Source: Candidatus Micrarchaeia archaeon (GTDB taxonomy: Archaea; Micrarchaeota; Micrarchaeia; Anstonellales; Bilamarchaeaceae). From it: a DNA stretch of 43,502 nt. The notes beneath the pieces are model-generated. The model worked only from the letters and a program-made list of their open reading frames with translations, did not search any database and had not been told where the DNA came from. A program made the position numbers and the translations under genes. Each line of letters begins with the position of its first letter. Position 1 is the stretch's first letter. Of the stretch, positions 15,095 through 22,406 are shown in pieces. The stretch lies in assembly GCA_041650355.1 (NCBI GenBank), contig JBAZLI010000001.1, forward strand, positions 1 through 43,502, written 5' to 3'.

Positions 15095-16465
15095 ATGGAG
15101 GCCAAAAACTACGCGCTCACGTTCGCTGCCGTTGTTGCAGCGGCAATTTTCTGCTATGCGGTATTCGTGGTCGGCACGGCCCTGCTCCCGAAGGAGCACG
15201 GTGAAGGGGCAAACGAGAGCAGCCCGTACGAAATTTTGCTCAGGGCTGCTGAAAAGCCGGCCGGATACGACACTTACACGTACGCATACGTAGACGACAT
15301 AGACGGCTATCCCATAGAGACGAGGATGGTGAAGTCCCGGCTTTTCAGCACTCTAAAGGTGCAAAGCCCGGTGTTCGAGAAGGCCATATACTCCGCAGGC
15401 GGCGCGGACGCGCTCTGCATAAGCTTTTACGGGAACACCAGCTGTTCCCAGGTCGATGCGAACTCTTCGCTAGCCCAGTCCTTCAGTTCCATGAACAGTT
15501 CCTTCCTGGGCGGAAGGACCGAGAGGAACGTGAATGCCCTGGCCATATACAACAGGAGCGGCGCGATGGCCTTCGAAGGCGGGGTGGGTGAAAGCGAGGT
15601 GGGCGGAAAGAAGTGCCAGCTGATAAAATACGTGCTGGATTATTCCAAGCTCACGCTGGTGGACCTGCGCGACCTCGGAATGAGCCCGAACGACCCGGTG
15701 CTCCTCTACTCCAAGGATTACACTTTCGAGTACTGCATAGACAACGAGAGCAACACCCTCTCTGCGAAGCTTGATTACACCTACCTCGGGGAGCCGAGGG
15801 AAACGATCACCCTGATAAAGGAGGCCTTATGGGGCTCGGCTGACGCGGCTGAAGCCGTGCATCCTGCGCTCGGGAACACGAACGAAACCGAAGCGCTCTT
15901 CCTTGAAGCGATAAACGTCGAGAAGAACGTGCTGAGCTGCGCCAGGAACGCAACCACCAAGGATGCGTGCGTAAGGAATTACGCTGTCTCCAACGACTTG
16001 CCTGACCTGTGCCTGCTCGCAGGAGGGGCCAAGGACAGGTGCATACTCACTCTCGCGCCCCAGGCGCTCAGGAGCGACCTCTGCCCGAGCGTGGACAACG
16101 CTTCGTTCAGGGACGACTGCTGGATAGAGATGGGCGCGAGGAAAAAGAATGCGAGCTTCTGCGAAAACGTCCTGGACGTGGAGAAAAGGAGCTACTGCGC
16201 GTCCTTGCTCGCGAACTCCACGAATTCCACGGCAAATGCGAGCGTTTGTGCCGCGGATTCGCAGTGCTTCACTGCGGGCTGCTCGGCGCAATTGTGCGTA
16301 CCTGAAAGCGGCAAGGGCACGATAACAACCTGCGAGATGCGGCCCGAGTTCGAGTGCCTCAAGTTCACCACGTGCGGATGCGTGCAGAATAGGTGCGAGT
16401 GGAAAAACAATGAGAACTACATGGCATGCATGCAAAGCATGACAGGTGCCAACGCGAGCAGCTGA
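15095..16465 (+). CDS. Membrane-anchored outside protein with cysteine repeats and an eight-cysteine-cluster domain
   Basis: 456 residues. One N-terminal hydrophobic helix (ALTFAAVVAAAIFCYAVFVV, 7-26) acts as signal anchor; the rest is probably outside. Residues 40-260 are a beta-rich region with no family I know. Residues about 290-365 hold a run of paired cysteines (for example DLCLLAGGAKDRC, DLCPSVDNASFRDDC, SFCENVLDVEKRSYC), each pair 10-14 residues apart. The C-terminal part (CAADSQCFTAGCSAQLC ... CGCVQNRCEW) matches the pattern of the archaeal 'eight-cysteine-cluster' domain. Many Asn-x-Ser/Thr sites suggest N-glycosylation. It follows the GTPase gene by 37 nt and could be co-transcribed. 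The function is unknown. Confidence 0.82.
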   Translation: MEAKNYALTFAAVVAAAIFCYAVFVVGTALLPKEHGEGANESSPYEILLRAAEKPAGYDTYTYAYVDDIDGYPIETRMVKSRLFSTLKVQSPVFEKAIYSAGGADALCISFYGNTSCSQVDANSSLAQSFSSMNSSFLGGRTERNVNALAIYNRSGAMAFEGGVGESEVGGKKCQLIKYVLDYSKLTLVDLRDLGMSPNDPVLLYSKDYTFEYCIDNESNTLSAKLDYTYLGEPRETITLIKEALWGSADAAEAVHPALGNTNETEALFLEAINVEKNVLSCARNATTKDACVRNYAVSNDLPDLCLLAGGAKDRCILTLAPQALRSDLCPSVDNASFRDDCWIEMGARKKNASFCENVLDVEKRSYCASLLANSTNSTANASVCAADSQCFTAGCSAQLCVPESGKGTITTCEMRPEFECLKFTTCGCVQNRCEWKNNENYMACMQSMTGANASS

Positions 16466-16501
16466 ACAAAGGGCGAACCGCAGGGCGCAGGAACCAGGGA
16501 A

Positions 16502-16900
16502 TTAAATTTTGATTAAGTCGCACACCGGCTGGGCGTTGTACCCGAGCTTGAGGAACTGCAGCTCCCCGGGCGTCACCCATTTGCCGGTTTCGTGCTCTGG
16601 CCCGAGCCTGAACTCTTCCCCTGAAACGTCGCCCTTGTAAACCACGTAAACCGAATGCTTTTCCGCGCCGTCTTTCCTGTAAACCGCCGAAGTAACGCCG
16701 AGAAGCGAGAGATTGGCCGCCTTCAGGCCGGTTTCCTCCTCGGTTTCCCTCGCGGCCGCATGTTCGGGGTTCTCCCCGAATTCCACGCCCCCGCCCGGAA
16801 ACTCCCAGAATCCGTTCTTCCTCTTGAGCACAAGCACCTTCCCGCCCCGGAATGGCACGAGATAGGCGTTCAATTCAGGCTTGAATTCGTTGAGAGACAT
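16502..16900 (-). CDS. Nudix hydrolase
   Basis: 132-residue Nudix enzyme that would cleave a nucleoside-diphosphate-linked substrate. The Nudix box is perfect: G37-x5-E43-x7-R51-E-T-E-E-E-T-G-L59, with the metal-binding glutamates intact. The preceding KRKNGFWEFPGG is typical of MutT/NUDT1-like members. The substrate cannot be predicted; (d)NTP clean-up is the default guess. The ATG at 16900 comes 9 nt after the tfe stop, so it is the second gene of a tfe-nudix unit. The link between a transcription factor and a Nudix enzyme may be only positional. Confidence 0.92.
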   Translation of the reverse strand: MSLNEFKPELNAYLVPFRGGKVLVLKRKNGFWEFPGGGVEFGENPEHAAARETEEETGLKAANLSLLGVTSAVYRKDGAEKHSVYVVYKGDVSGEEFRLGPEHETGKWVTPGELQFLKLGYNAQPVCDLIKI

Positions 16901-16909
16901 GAAAACCAA

Positions 16910-17854
16910 TCAGGGCATCTTCGGCTTCCTGAGCTGCGAGAACTTGTCGTCGTCAAGGAAATCCAGCGAAGTGTTGCAGCTCTGGCATCTGAAGGCGCAA
17001 TCCGAGGCGTCTGCGAAAGCCAGCACGCTCTCGAGGCCGCAGTTCTTGCAGAAATAGAATGCCGTGCCTTCCTTCGGGGCGCACGAGTCCTGCATGCTGT
17101 AGTGCTCGCACACCCAGTTCTTGATGCGGTCCTCGTTTATCACCCACGCGTACGAGTACCATCCGGTTTCGCTGTTCTTGTCCCGCACGTAGGTTACGAG
17201 GCCCTCGTTGTGCATCTTGTTGAGCGAGGCCCGCACGTCCGAAACCTTTATCTTGAGCTTCTTCGCGAGTTCCTCGTCGTTTGGAATCAAGGGGAGGCCG
17301 CGTATCACGTCTATGGCGTTCTCGCCGCCCAGCTCTATTATCCAGTGCCTGGCTTCGGCCTTTGCGAGCACGTCCTGAAGCTCTCTGGAGAGCGCCTTTT
17401 TCTGGGGCTGCACAGCCTTGGCCTCAATGACGCTGGTTTTTGCGGGCGCCTTGCGTGGTTTTGCTTTCGAACCGGCGCTTTTCTTCAGCTTCATTTTCAG
17501 CTTCGCGTTAGTCTTAAGCTTCATCTTCAGGGTTTTGGAGGATTTTGGCATGAGCTTGGGTTTTTTGAAAAGCTTCCTCTTGGACTTCATTGAAAGCCTT
17601 GAAAGTTGGGACTTTGAAGATTTGCCGGCGCGGGCACGCACGCGCGCTCGGGACTTCGCCATTTTCGGGTCGCGCTTGAAGTGGGCGAAACTCCTTGCCC
17701 GCGCCCCGGTGCGAATCCTGGAAGCAGGTTTTTTCCGGGTTATTCTGGCTTTGCCGCCCTTGCTGAGCTTCCCGGGAGTGACCCTGGCTTTCCCGGTTTT
17801 CCTGGCCTTTGCAGATACAGCCCTGGATTTGGATTTAGATTTGGAACCTGACAT
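16910..17854 (-). CDS. tfe: Transcription factor TFE (TFIIE-alpha) with a long basic N-terminal tail
   Basis: Archaeal TFIIE-alpha homologue that helps TBP/TFB and RNA polymerase open promoters. The family core occupies residues 157-300 of 314: a winged helix (PNDEELAKKLKIKVSDVRASL, then LVTYVRD...WYSYAWVIN) and a zinc ribbon with C269/C272 and C290/C293. The helical linker between them is short. Unusually, the first 155 residues are a tail built from Lys, Arg, Ser and Ala (SKSKSKSR, KARVTPGK, LKMKLKTNAKLKMKLKK) with almost no acidic residues, like linker-histone tails. Typical TFE is 170-190 residues and lacks this. ATG 17854 follows GTGGTC; a TATA box lies upstream. Confidence 0.9.
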   Translation of the reverse strand: MSGSKSKSKSRAVSAKARKTGKARVTPGKLSKGGKARITRKKPASRIRTGARARSFAHFKRDPKMAKSRARVRARAGKSSKSQLSRLSMKSKRKLFKKPKLMPKSSKTLKMKLKTNAKLKMKLKKSAGSKAKPRKAPAKTSVIEAKAVQPQKKALSRELQDVLAKAEARHWIIELGGENAIDVIRGLPLIPNDEELAKKLKIKVSDVRASLNKMHNEGLVTYVRDKNSETGWYSYAWVINEDRIKNWVCEHYSMQDSCAPKEGTAFYFCKNCGLESVLAFADASDCAFRCQSCNTSLDFLDDDKFSQLRKPKMP

Positions 17855-17880
17855 AAAGACCACATATTTTCTGCGCGTTC

Positions 17881-17893
17881 TTTATATTTAAAG
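17881..17893 (-). promoter_or_regulatory. TATA box of tfe
   Basis: CTTTAAATATAAA on the minus strand is about 33 nt before the ATG at 17854, giving a short leader of a few nucleotides to about 10 nt. Confidence 0.6.
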
Positions 17894-17987
17894 CTATTGG
17901 GTTTTAGGGGGAGAAAGTGGTTTGCATTTAAGTGTCTTTTGGTGGTTTATCGTATAAATAGACCAAATGATGGTTTGCAGGCGCTGA

Positions 17988-18089
17988 ATGAGCAAAAACG
18001 GATGGTTTGGGAAAAGCGCGCTGGAAAATCGTGGAAAGGGCGAAAGGGCTGGAAAATGCCAGAACGAATTTAAATATTCCATTAAATAG
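17988..18089 (+). other. Possible 33-codon small gene with its own TATA box
   Basis: An ATG at 17988 opens a 33-residue frame (begins MSKNGWFGKS, ends YSIK) that stops just before the antiporter start. TATAAATA at 17953-17960 lies about 32 nt upstream, giving a leader of about 7 nt. The peptide is basic and resembles nothing known to me. The DNA may equally be plain intergenic sequence; the frame also overlaps the antiporter TATA box. Confidence 0.18.
18067..18078 (+). promoter_or_regulatory. TATA box of the antiporter operon
   Basis: AATTTAAATATT is centred about 26 nt before the ATG at 18098, so the transcript should be leaderless. It presumably drives antiporter, acyltransferase and DUF1405 genes together. 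Confidence 0.6.
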
Positions 18090-18097
18090 AGAGATGC

Positions 18098-19897
18098 ATG
18101 GCCGACATGATAACCCAGCTCGGGCTGATTTTGCTCGCTTCGGTCGTTTTCATGCTGCTCGCGCTGAGGCTGAAGCTCCCGCCGGTGGTGGGGCTGCTGC
18201 TGGCCGGCGCCATAATCGGGCCGAACATGCTCGGAATAGTGGACCAGAGCGAATACATAAACATATTCGCGGACATAGGCGCCATACTGCTCCTGTTTTT
18301 CGTCGGCATAAAGTTCAGCGTCGGCAAGATAGCTAACGTCGGCCTGCGTTCATTCATAATATGGCTCGTGAAGGACGGCTTTGTTTTCATAGTGGTCTAC
18401 GAGGCCTCGCTGCTCCTCGGCTTGAACGGCCTGACTTCGATAATACTCGCATCCACGCTGGCCATTTCGAGCACAACTTTCTTCATCAAGCTCGTGGACG
18501 AGAAAAACGCGGCTGGAAGCCCTGAGGCGAACCTGGTGTTCGTGGTGCTCATAATAGAGGACCTGCTGGCGATATTCCTGCTCGCTGTTTATTCGGGCAT
18601 GACTACCGGCAAGACCGAGGACGGCGGGACCGTCCTGATATCCATCCTGAAGGCCACTCTGGTGCTCGCCGTAACCACTTACTTCGTGCTCCAGAAAGTC
18701 ACCAAGGTGCTCTTCGAAAGGCTGGTGCGGTGGAATTCCGATGAGGTGGTGCTGTTCTTCTCCATGAGCTTCGCGATACTGCTCAGCCTCTTCGCGTCTT
18801 ATATAGGACTCGCGCCCAGCATAGGCGCTTTCCTCGCTGGCAATCTCCTGTCCTCGGTGAAGGGGTTCAACGCAAAGACCCAGGAAACGCTCTCGAACTT
18901 CAGCATGCTGTTCTCGGCGTTCTTCTTCATCTCCATAGGCATGCTGGTGAACCCGGAATCCATGGTGCAAAACATAGCAATCATCGGCGTGCTGTACGTG
19001 CTCGTGACAGGGGGCGTATTCATGTCGACCTTTACCTCTTCCTACCTGCTCGGATACAAGGGAAGCTCCGCGGTGCGGGCCGGGCTTTTCATACTCGCAA
19101 TAGGGGAATTCTCGCTCCTGATAGCCAAGCAGACCAAGACCCTTGTCGCGCCTTTCGACATAGTCAGCGTGACTTCCGCGCTCGTGTTCCTCACCGCGCT
19201 GAGCGGAGGCATACTGATGCAGTACGACAAGGCTATAGACGTGTTCTTGAGGAAGTTCGCGCCGAGGAGGATATACGACTCGGGAAAGAGCATCTCGCTG
19301 TACCTGAACAAGGTGCTCGGGGAGTTCGAGCCGCCCCACGGCTCGGTTTACAGCACTTTCGCAAGAGAGGCCAGCAGGAGCGTGCTTGCACTCGTATTCC
19401 TGGTGATAATAGCCGGGTGCGCGATACTCGGGTACAACATCTCCAGGGACGTAGCGCCCGAGTACTCGGCTTACGTGGCAGGGTTCGCAGCGCTCGTGCT
19501 CGCGGTCCCGCTGGCTGGAATAATCCTTTCGGCGAAGAAGGTCGTAAGCAGCCTTGCGGGCGCGTTCCACCATGCTATGGGCGACGCACTGGACCTGGAC
19601 GACATGGCGATGCTGTACAGCGCGGTCGCGCTCTTCATGTTCATCGTGGCATTCATAATACCGCTGGCGGTGGCCTTCCTCAACCTGCCCAGCGTGTTCG
19701 GGCTGGTGTTCCTGGTTCCGCTCGTGCTTTCGCTGCTCTTCATATGGAATCTCGCGGTCACAGTGAAGAAGATAATGTTCAGGCAGTACGTGCACCATTA
19801 CGAGATGAAAAGGGCCAGCTTCAAGCCGCCGTACAGGCACATGATAGGCGAAATGAGGACGATAAACCAGCCGGTTTACAGGGGGCACAGGAAATGA
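18098..19897 (+). CDS. CPA2-family cation:proton antiporter (Kef/NapA-like)
   Basis: 599-residue membrane protein of the monovalent cation:proton antiporter-2 family. The first 390 residues give the usual 12-13 helices, with typical segments: LKLPPVVGLLLAGAIIGPNML, GAILLLFFVGIKFS, STLAISSTTFFIKL, VVLIIEDLLAIFLLAVYSG, and GLAPSIGAFLAGNLL. Residue by residue assignment of the cation site needs a structure. Instead of the C-terminal TrkA-N nucleotide-binding domain of KefB/C, residues about 425-560 hold four more membrane helices, which is less common, and a short basic tail. Expected role: sodium or potassium/proton exchange for pH or salt balance. Its stop overlaps the next start (ATGA). Confidence 0.9.
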   Translation: MADMITQLGLILLASVVFMLLALRLKLPPVVGLLLAGAIIGPNMLGIVDQSEYINIFADIGAILLLFFVGIKFSVGKIANVGLRSFIIWLVKDGFVFIVVYEASLLLGLNGLTSIILASTLAISSTTFFIKLVDEKNAAGSPEANLVFVVLIIEDLLAIFLLAVYSGMTTGKTEDGGTVLISILKATLVLAVTTYFVLQKVTKVLFERLVRWNSDEVVLFFSMSFAILLSLFASYIGLAPSIGAFLAGNLLSSVKGFNAKTQETLSNFSMLFSAFFFISIGMLVNPESMVQNIAIIGVLYVLVTGGVFMSTFTSSYLLGYKGSSAVRAGLFILAIGEFSLLIAKQTKTLVAPFDIVSVTSALVFLTALSGGILMQYDKAIDVFLRKFAPRRIYDSGKSISLYLNKVLGEFEPPHGSVYSTFAREASRSVLALVFLVIIAGCAILGYNISRDVAPEYSAYVAGFAALVLAVPLAGIILSAKKVVSSLAGAFHHAMGDALDLDDMAMLYSAVALFMFIVAFIIPLAVAFLNLPSVFGLVFLVPLVLSLLFIWNLAVTVKKIMFRQYVHHYEMKRASFKPPYRHMIGEMRTINQPVYRGHRK

Positions 19898-20364
19898 GAA
19901 GGACCAAGGAGGCAAGTTTCAGGAACGGGGACTGGTGGTTCTGGCTCAAGAACAGGAGCGTGCCCAGGGTCGCGTTCAACTTCGCGCTGTGCTCGCTTTC
20001 CATGCTGATTCCGTTTCCAGGAATCAAGAATGCCCTGTTGCGCCTCACCGGCATGAAGGTCGGGAAAAACGCGTTCATAGCGATGGGTGTCGCGCTTGAT
20101 ATTTTTTATCCGGAACTGGTTGAGATAGGGGAAAACGCGATTGTCGGGTACGGGTGCGTGATAAGCGCGCACGAGCTGCTGCCAGGGAAGCTCAGGGTTG
20201 GAAACGTGAGGGTGGGCGCGAGCGCCCTGCTCGGGACGCGGTCGGTGGTCCTCCCTGGGGTAGAAATAGGGGATGGGGCGGTGGTCGGGGCGATGAGCCT
20301 GGTGAACTCCGACGTGCCGGCGAAAGGCTTTTATGCAGGCGTGCCTGCCAAAAGAATGAGGTAA
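19894..20364 (+). CDS. Hexapeptide-repeat acyltransferase
   Basis: 156-residue protein of the left-handed beta-helix acyltransferase superfamily. After a basic and hydrophobic N-terminus (RSVPRVAFNFALCSLSMLI), repeats of the type [LIV]-G-x4 run from about residue 50: KVGKNAFIAMG, VEIGENAIVGYGCVIS, LRVGNVRVGASALLG, VEIGDGAVVGAMS, ending in the common GFYAGVPAKRM. Acyl-CoA-dependent O-acetylation of a sugar or lipid head group is the likely chemistry; the acceptor is unknown. The ATG at 19894 overlaps the antiporter stop. The frame is open further upstream only as a shadow of the antiporter gene. Confidence 0.85.
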   Translation: MRRTKEASFRNGDWWFWLKNRSVPRVAFNFALCSLSMLIPFPGIKNALLRLTGMKVGKNAFIAMGVALDIFYPELVEIGENAIVGYGCVISAHELLPGKLRVGNVRVGASALLGTRSVVLPGVEIGDGAVVGAMSLVNSDVPAKGFYAGVPAKRMR

Positions 20365-20368
20365 TCGG

Positions 20369-20938
20369 ATGAATTTTCGCATACTCCTACTCTTGCTCAT
20401 AGGGGCGAACATGTTCGGCTTCCTGGTCGGGATGCTGACTTACTACGACCAGATGGTGAAAATCAGCCCGCTCCTGTGGATTTTCATACCTGACTGCCCG
20501 CTCTACGTGCTCCTCGCAAGCCTGTTCTACATAGGGGTTTTCAAAAACGACCTGCTCAGGTGCATAACCGCGATGGGGCTCCTGAAGTACGGGATATGGA
20601 CCGAGTTCGTGCTCCTTGGATACGGGAAATACATGGATTCCCAGGGATTCGGAATGCTCCTTGCAGTGGAGCACGTTGGGATGATATTGCAATTCTTCCT
20701 GATTTCCAAGAATTTCGACAAAAAAATACTGCTGCTCGCAACCGGATGGTTCCTGCTGAACGACTACATGGATTATGGGATTGGGCTGCACCCGTACGTG
20801 CCGAACATCGACCTTCAGCTTGTGATGGCGTTCACCATCGCGCTCTCGCTCCTGATCCCGGTATTCACTTACGCTACAGGAAAGTGGATTGAAAAGAGCG
20901 CGTTCATCGCCAATGCAAAAAGCCTTATAGGAATCTAG
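20369..20938 (+). CDS. DUF1405 family membrane protein
   Basis: 189-residue polytopic protein with about six membrane helices. The DUF1405 pattern shows at the start: a first helix with GANMFGFLVGMLTYYDQM, then SPLLWIFIPDCPLYVLLAS. The conserved Asp-Cys-Pro and the later DYMDYGIGLHPYVP segment (C-terminal third) are further hallmarks. No function is established for the family. The near-perfect SD GAGGTAATC spans the acyltransferase stop codon, so translation is coupled; these two genes and the antiporter form one operon. The 3' end overlaps the convergent trm56 gene by 4 nt. Confidence 0.82.
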   Translation: MNFRILLLLLIGANMFGFLVGMLTYYDQMVKISPLLWIFIPDCPLYVLLASLFYIGVFKNDLLRCITAMGLLKYGIWTEFVLLGYGKYMDSQGFGMLLAVEHVGMILQFFLISKNFDKKILLLATGWFLLNDYMDYGIGLHPYVPNIDLQLVMAFTIALSLLIPVFTYATGKWIEKSAFIANAKSLIGI

Positions 20939-21465
20939 AGCCTCCTCAGATTCTTACTCTTTTCACTTGGCATTATTTCCAGCTTCCCGGAAAAGCGCGA
21001 GGAAAATGCCCTGGAAAGCTCCCTTCCCGCCATAATCCTGTCGAGCGCTACTGCCAGTGCAGCGACTTCGCTGTGCGGCTGCGAGGTTACCGCGACATTG
21101 TAATCCGCGATTCCGTAGAAATCCGCAGGCACCTGCTCTGCGCCTACTATTACCAAAAGGTTGAGGCTTTTCCTGAGCTCATCCTCTTTCTCCTGGAGCG
21201 GGATGCCGTACATCGTGAGATGCGCTATCCTGTATCCGGACTTCTTGTACTCCTTTGCGGTCTTGAGCGGATTCTTAGAATACTCGGCCGTGAAATCCCC
21301 GCCCCAGTTGGAAACGATTTTCTTCACGCTGTCCTCGAAGCCTGAATCGTGCTGGCCCGCGTACACCAGCTTGTCTGCTCCGAACGCCCTTGCCACGAGC
21401 GCCACATGGGTAGTTATGCGCTCGTCCCTCGGAAGCCTGTGGCCAAGTCTCAGCACAACCAGCAT
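20935..21465 (-). CDS. trm56: tRNA (cytidine(56)-2'-O)-methyltransferase
   Basis: Archaeal SPOUT-type methyltransferase that methylates the ribose of C56 in the T-loop of tRNA using SAM, taking the place of box C/D-guided methylation. The family is recognisable from the start (VLRLGHRLPRDERITTHVAL) and from the SAM-binding knot region (LLVIVGAEQVPADFYGIADYNV, 20-residue parts apart) with SQPHSEVAALAVALDR. Its 176 residues are the usual size. The ATG at 21465 shares a base with the stop of the GNAT gene (TGATG), so the two are translationally coupled, and the SD GGTGTG precedes it. No other tRNA-modification gene is adjacent; tsaC lies far upstream. Confidence 0.94.
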   Translation of the reverse strand: MLVVLRLGHRLPRDERITTHVALVARAFGADKLVYAGQHDSGFEDSVKKIVSNWGGDFTAEYSKNPLKTAKEYKKSGYRIAHLTMYGIPLQEKEDELRKSLNLLVIVGAEQVPADFYGIADYNVAVTSQPHSEVAALAVALDRIMAGRELSRAFSSRFSGKLEIMPSEKSKNLRRL

Positions 21466-22034
21466 CACACCAGCCTTTTCACTGCAAACGTCCCGTCCTT
21501 TCCCTGCACGAACGAATAGCCCAGTCCGAGGTACTCCTTCTCAGTCTTGTTCCCGCGCTCCCGTATCATTTCCGAAATGTTCCCTTTCCAGTCCGGGCTT
21601 ATGAGCGCTATCGCGTACTGGAACCCCGCTGCCCGCGCGGCCTTCTCGCGCTCGGCCGTGAGCATCCTCCTTATCCCCCTGCCCTCGTACGCGAGAAGGA
21701 GCGCCACGTCCTCGAAATAGAGCGCGTTGGGCTCTGCATTGCTCATCGCGGCCTTTTCCCCGTCGAAGTTGGTGGGCCACGCCAGGCCTGCGCCTACGAG
21801 CATCCGCTCCACGTAAGCCCCGTAGCTGAATCCGGATTTTATCACTTCCGCGGCCTGCTGTTCGGTCGCTTCCCACAGGGTTTTCAGCATTATCCTGTGC
21901 ACGTCTTTCGCGTCCCCGCCTTCAAGTTTCTTTATTTCCACGCTCTCGAAGTCGCTGAGCAGGTCCATTTTCTTGAGGCGCATCGCCTCCGGCTCCTTCT
22001 GCTCAACTGTTTTTTCCTTGAATGGCAGGCTCAT
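21465..22034 (-). CDS. GNAT-family N-acetyltransferase
   Basis: 189-residue protein with a GNAT fold. Acetyl-CoA motif A is seen as ALYFEDVALLLAYEGRGIRR, with the R/Q-x-x-G-x-G/A-type loop YEGRGI, and is followed by the helix RMLTAEREKAARAAGF and a late strand-loop EYLGLGYSFV of motif B. About 40 residues before the domain are polar and may be flexible. The acceptor is unknown: small molecule, protein N-terminus or tRNA are all possible. Coupling to trm56 hints at, but does not show, a translation-related role. The ATG at 22034 is about 27 nt from a TATA box, so the transcript is probably leaderless. Confidence 0.82.
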   Translation of the reverse strand: MSLPFKEKTVEQKEPEAMRLKKMDLLSDFESVEIKKLEGGDAKDVHRIMLKTLWEATEQQAAEVIKSGFSYGAYVERMLVGAGLAWPTNFDGEKAAMSNAEPNALYFEDVALLLAYEGRGIRRMLTAEREKAARAAGFQYAIALISPDWKGNISEMIRERGNKTEKEYLGLGYSFVQGKDGTFAVKRLV

Positions 22035-22057
22035 GCTGATAAATTCCGTGGAAAAGG

Positions 22058-22065
22058 TTTAAAAT
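22058..22065 (-). promoter_or_regulatory. TATA box of the GNAT-trm56 unit
   Basis: ATTTTAAACC on the minus strand is centred about 27 nt before the ATG at 22034. It separates this unit from the large operon that ends at 22072. Confidence 0.5.
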
Positions 22066-22071
22066 GACTAA

Positions 22072-22395
22072 TCAGGAGAACCTCGTGTTGCAGGCCGGGC
22101 ATCGGAGCATGTAGTAATCCGCCCTATACCCGCATATCGGGCACACGTAGATTGTTTTCTTGGCGCGCGCGAGCTCGGCCGCGAAATCGTACTTGCACTT
22201 CACGCACCTTTCCACGTCCAGCTCGTTGAGTTCTTTGCATTTCGGGCATTTCTTCTTGAACATGCTCTTCACGTGCACGCCGCAGTGCGGGCAGCGCTCT
22301 ACATCTAAAGTTATTTCTTTTCCGCAATTCGGGCATTTGGCCTTCCAGCCCTTTCCGCCGGTTTCCTTGCCAGTTACAAGGTCCATCAAACCCAT
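22072..22395 (-). CDS. Triple zinc-ribbon protein at the end of the surface-apparatus operon
   Basis: 107-residue soluble protein with six C-x2-C knuckles that pair into three zinc ribbons: CPNC with CPHC, CPKC with CVKC, and CPIC with CPAC. The linkers are short and basic (KSMFKKK). Such double or triple zinc ribbons are common in small archaeal proteins, where they bind nucleic acid or act as adaptors; no specific function can be assigned. The ATG at 22395 lies 11 nt after the stop of the giant gene, so it is most simply the last gene of that operon. The next gene has its own promoter. Confidence 0.82.
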   Translation of the reverse strand: MGLMDLVTGKETGGKGWKAKCPNCGKEITLDVERCPHCGVHVKSMFKKKCPKCKELNELDVERCVKCKYDFAAELARAKKTIYVCPICGYRADYYMLRCPACNTRFS

Positions 22396-22406
22396 GGGAA
22401 CCCCCG

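Noticed and set aside
17894..18082. A 62-codon minus-strand frame between tfe and the antiporter
   Set aside because: It has no SD or properly placed TATA box, an ordinary low-complexity composition, and overlaps the antiporter promoter.
18098..19897. KefB/KefC identity for the antiporter
   Set aside because: The C-terminal TrkA-N domain that defines KefB/C is missing and replaced by membrane helices, so only the family-level name is supported.
18350..19915. A minus-strand open frame of 521 codons opposite the antiporter
   Set aside because: Its composition (strings of His, Glu, Arg, Tyr) is that of an antisense shadow; the antiporter on the other strand has clear helices and family motifs.
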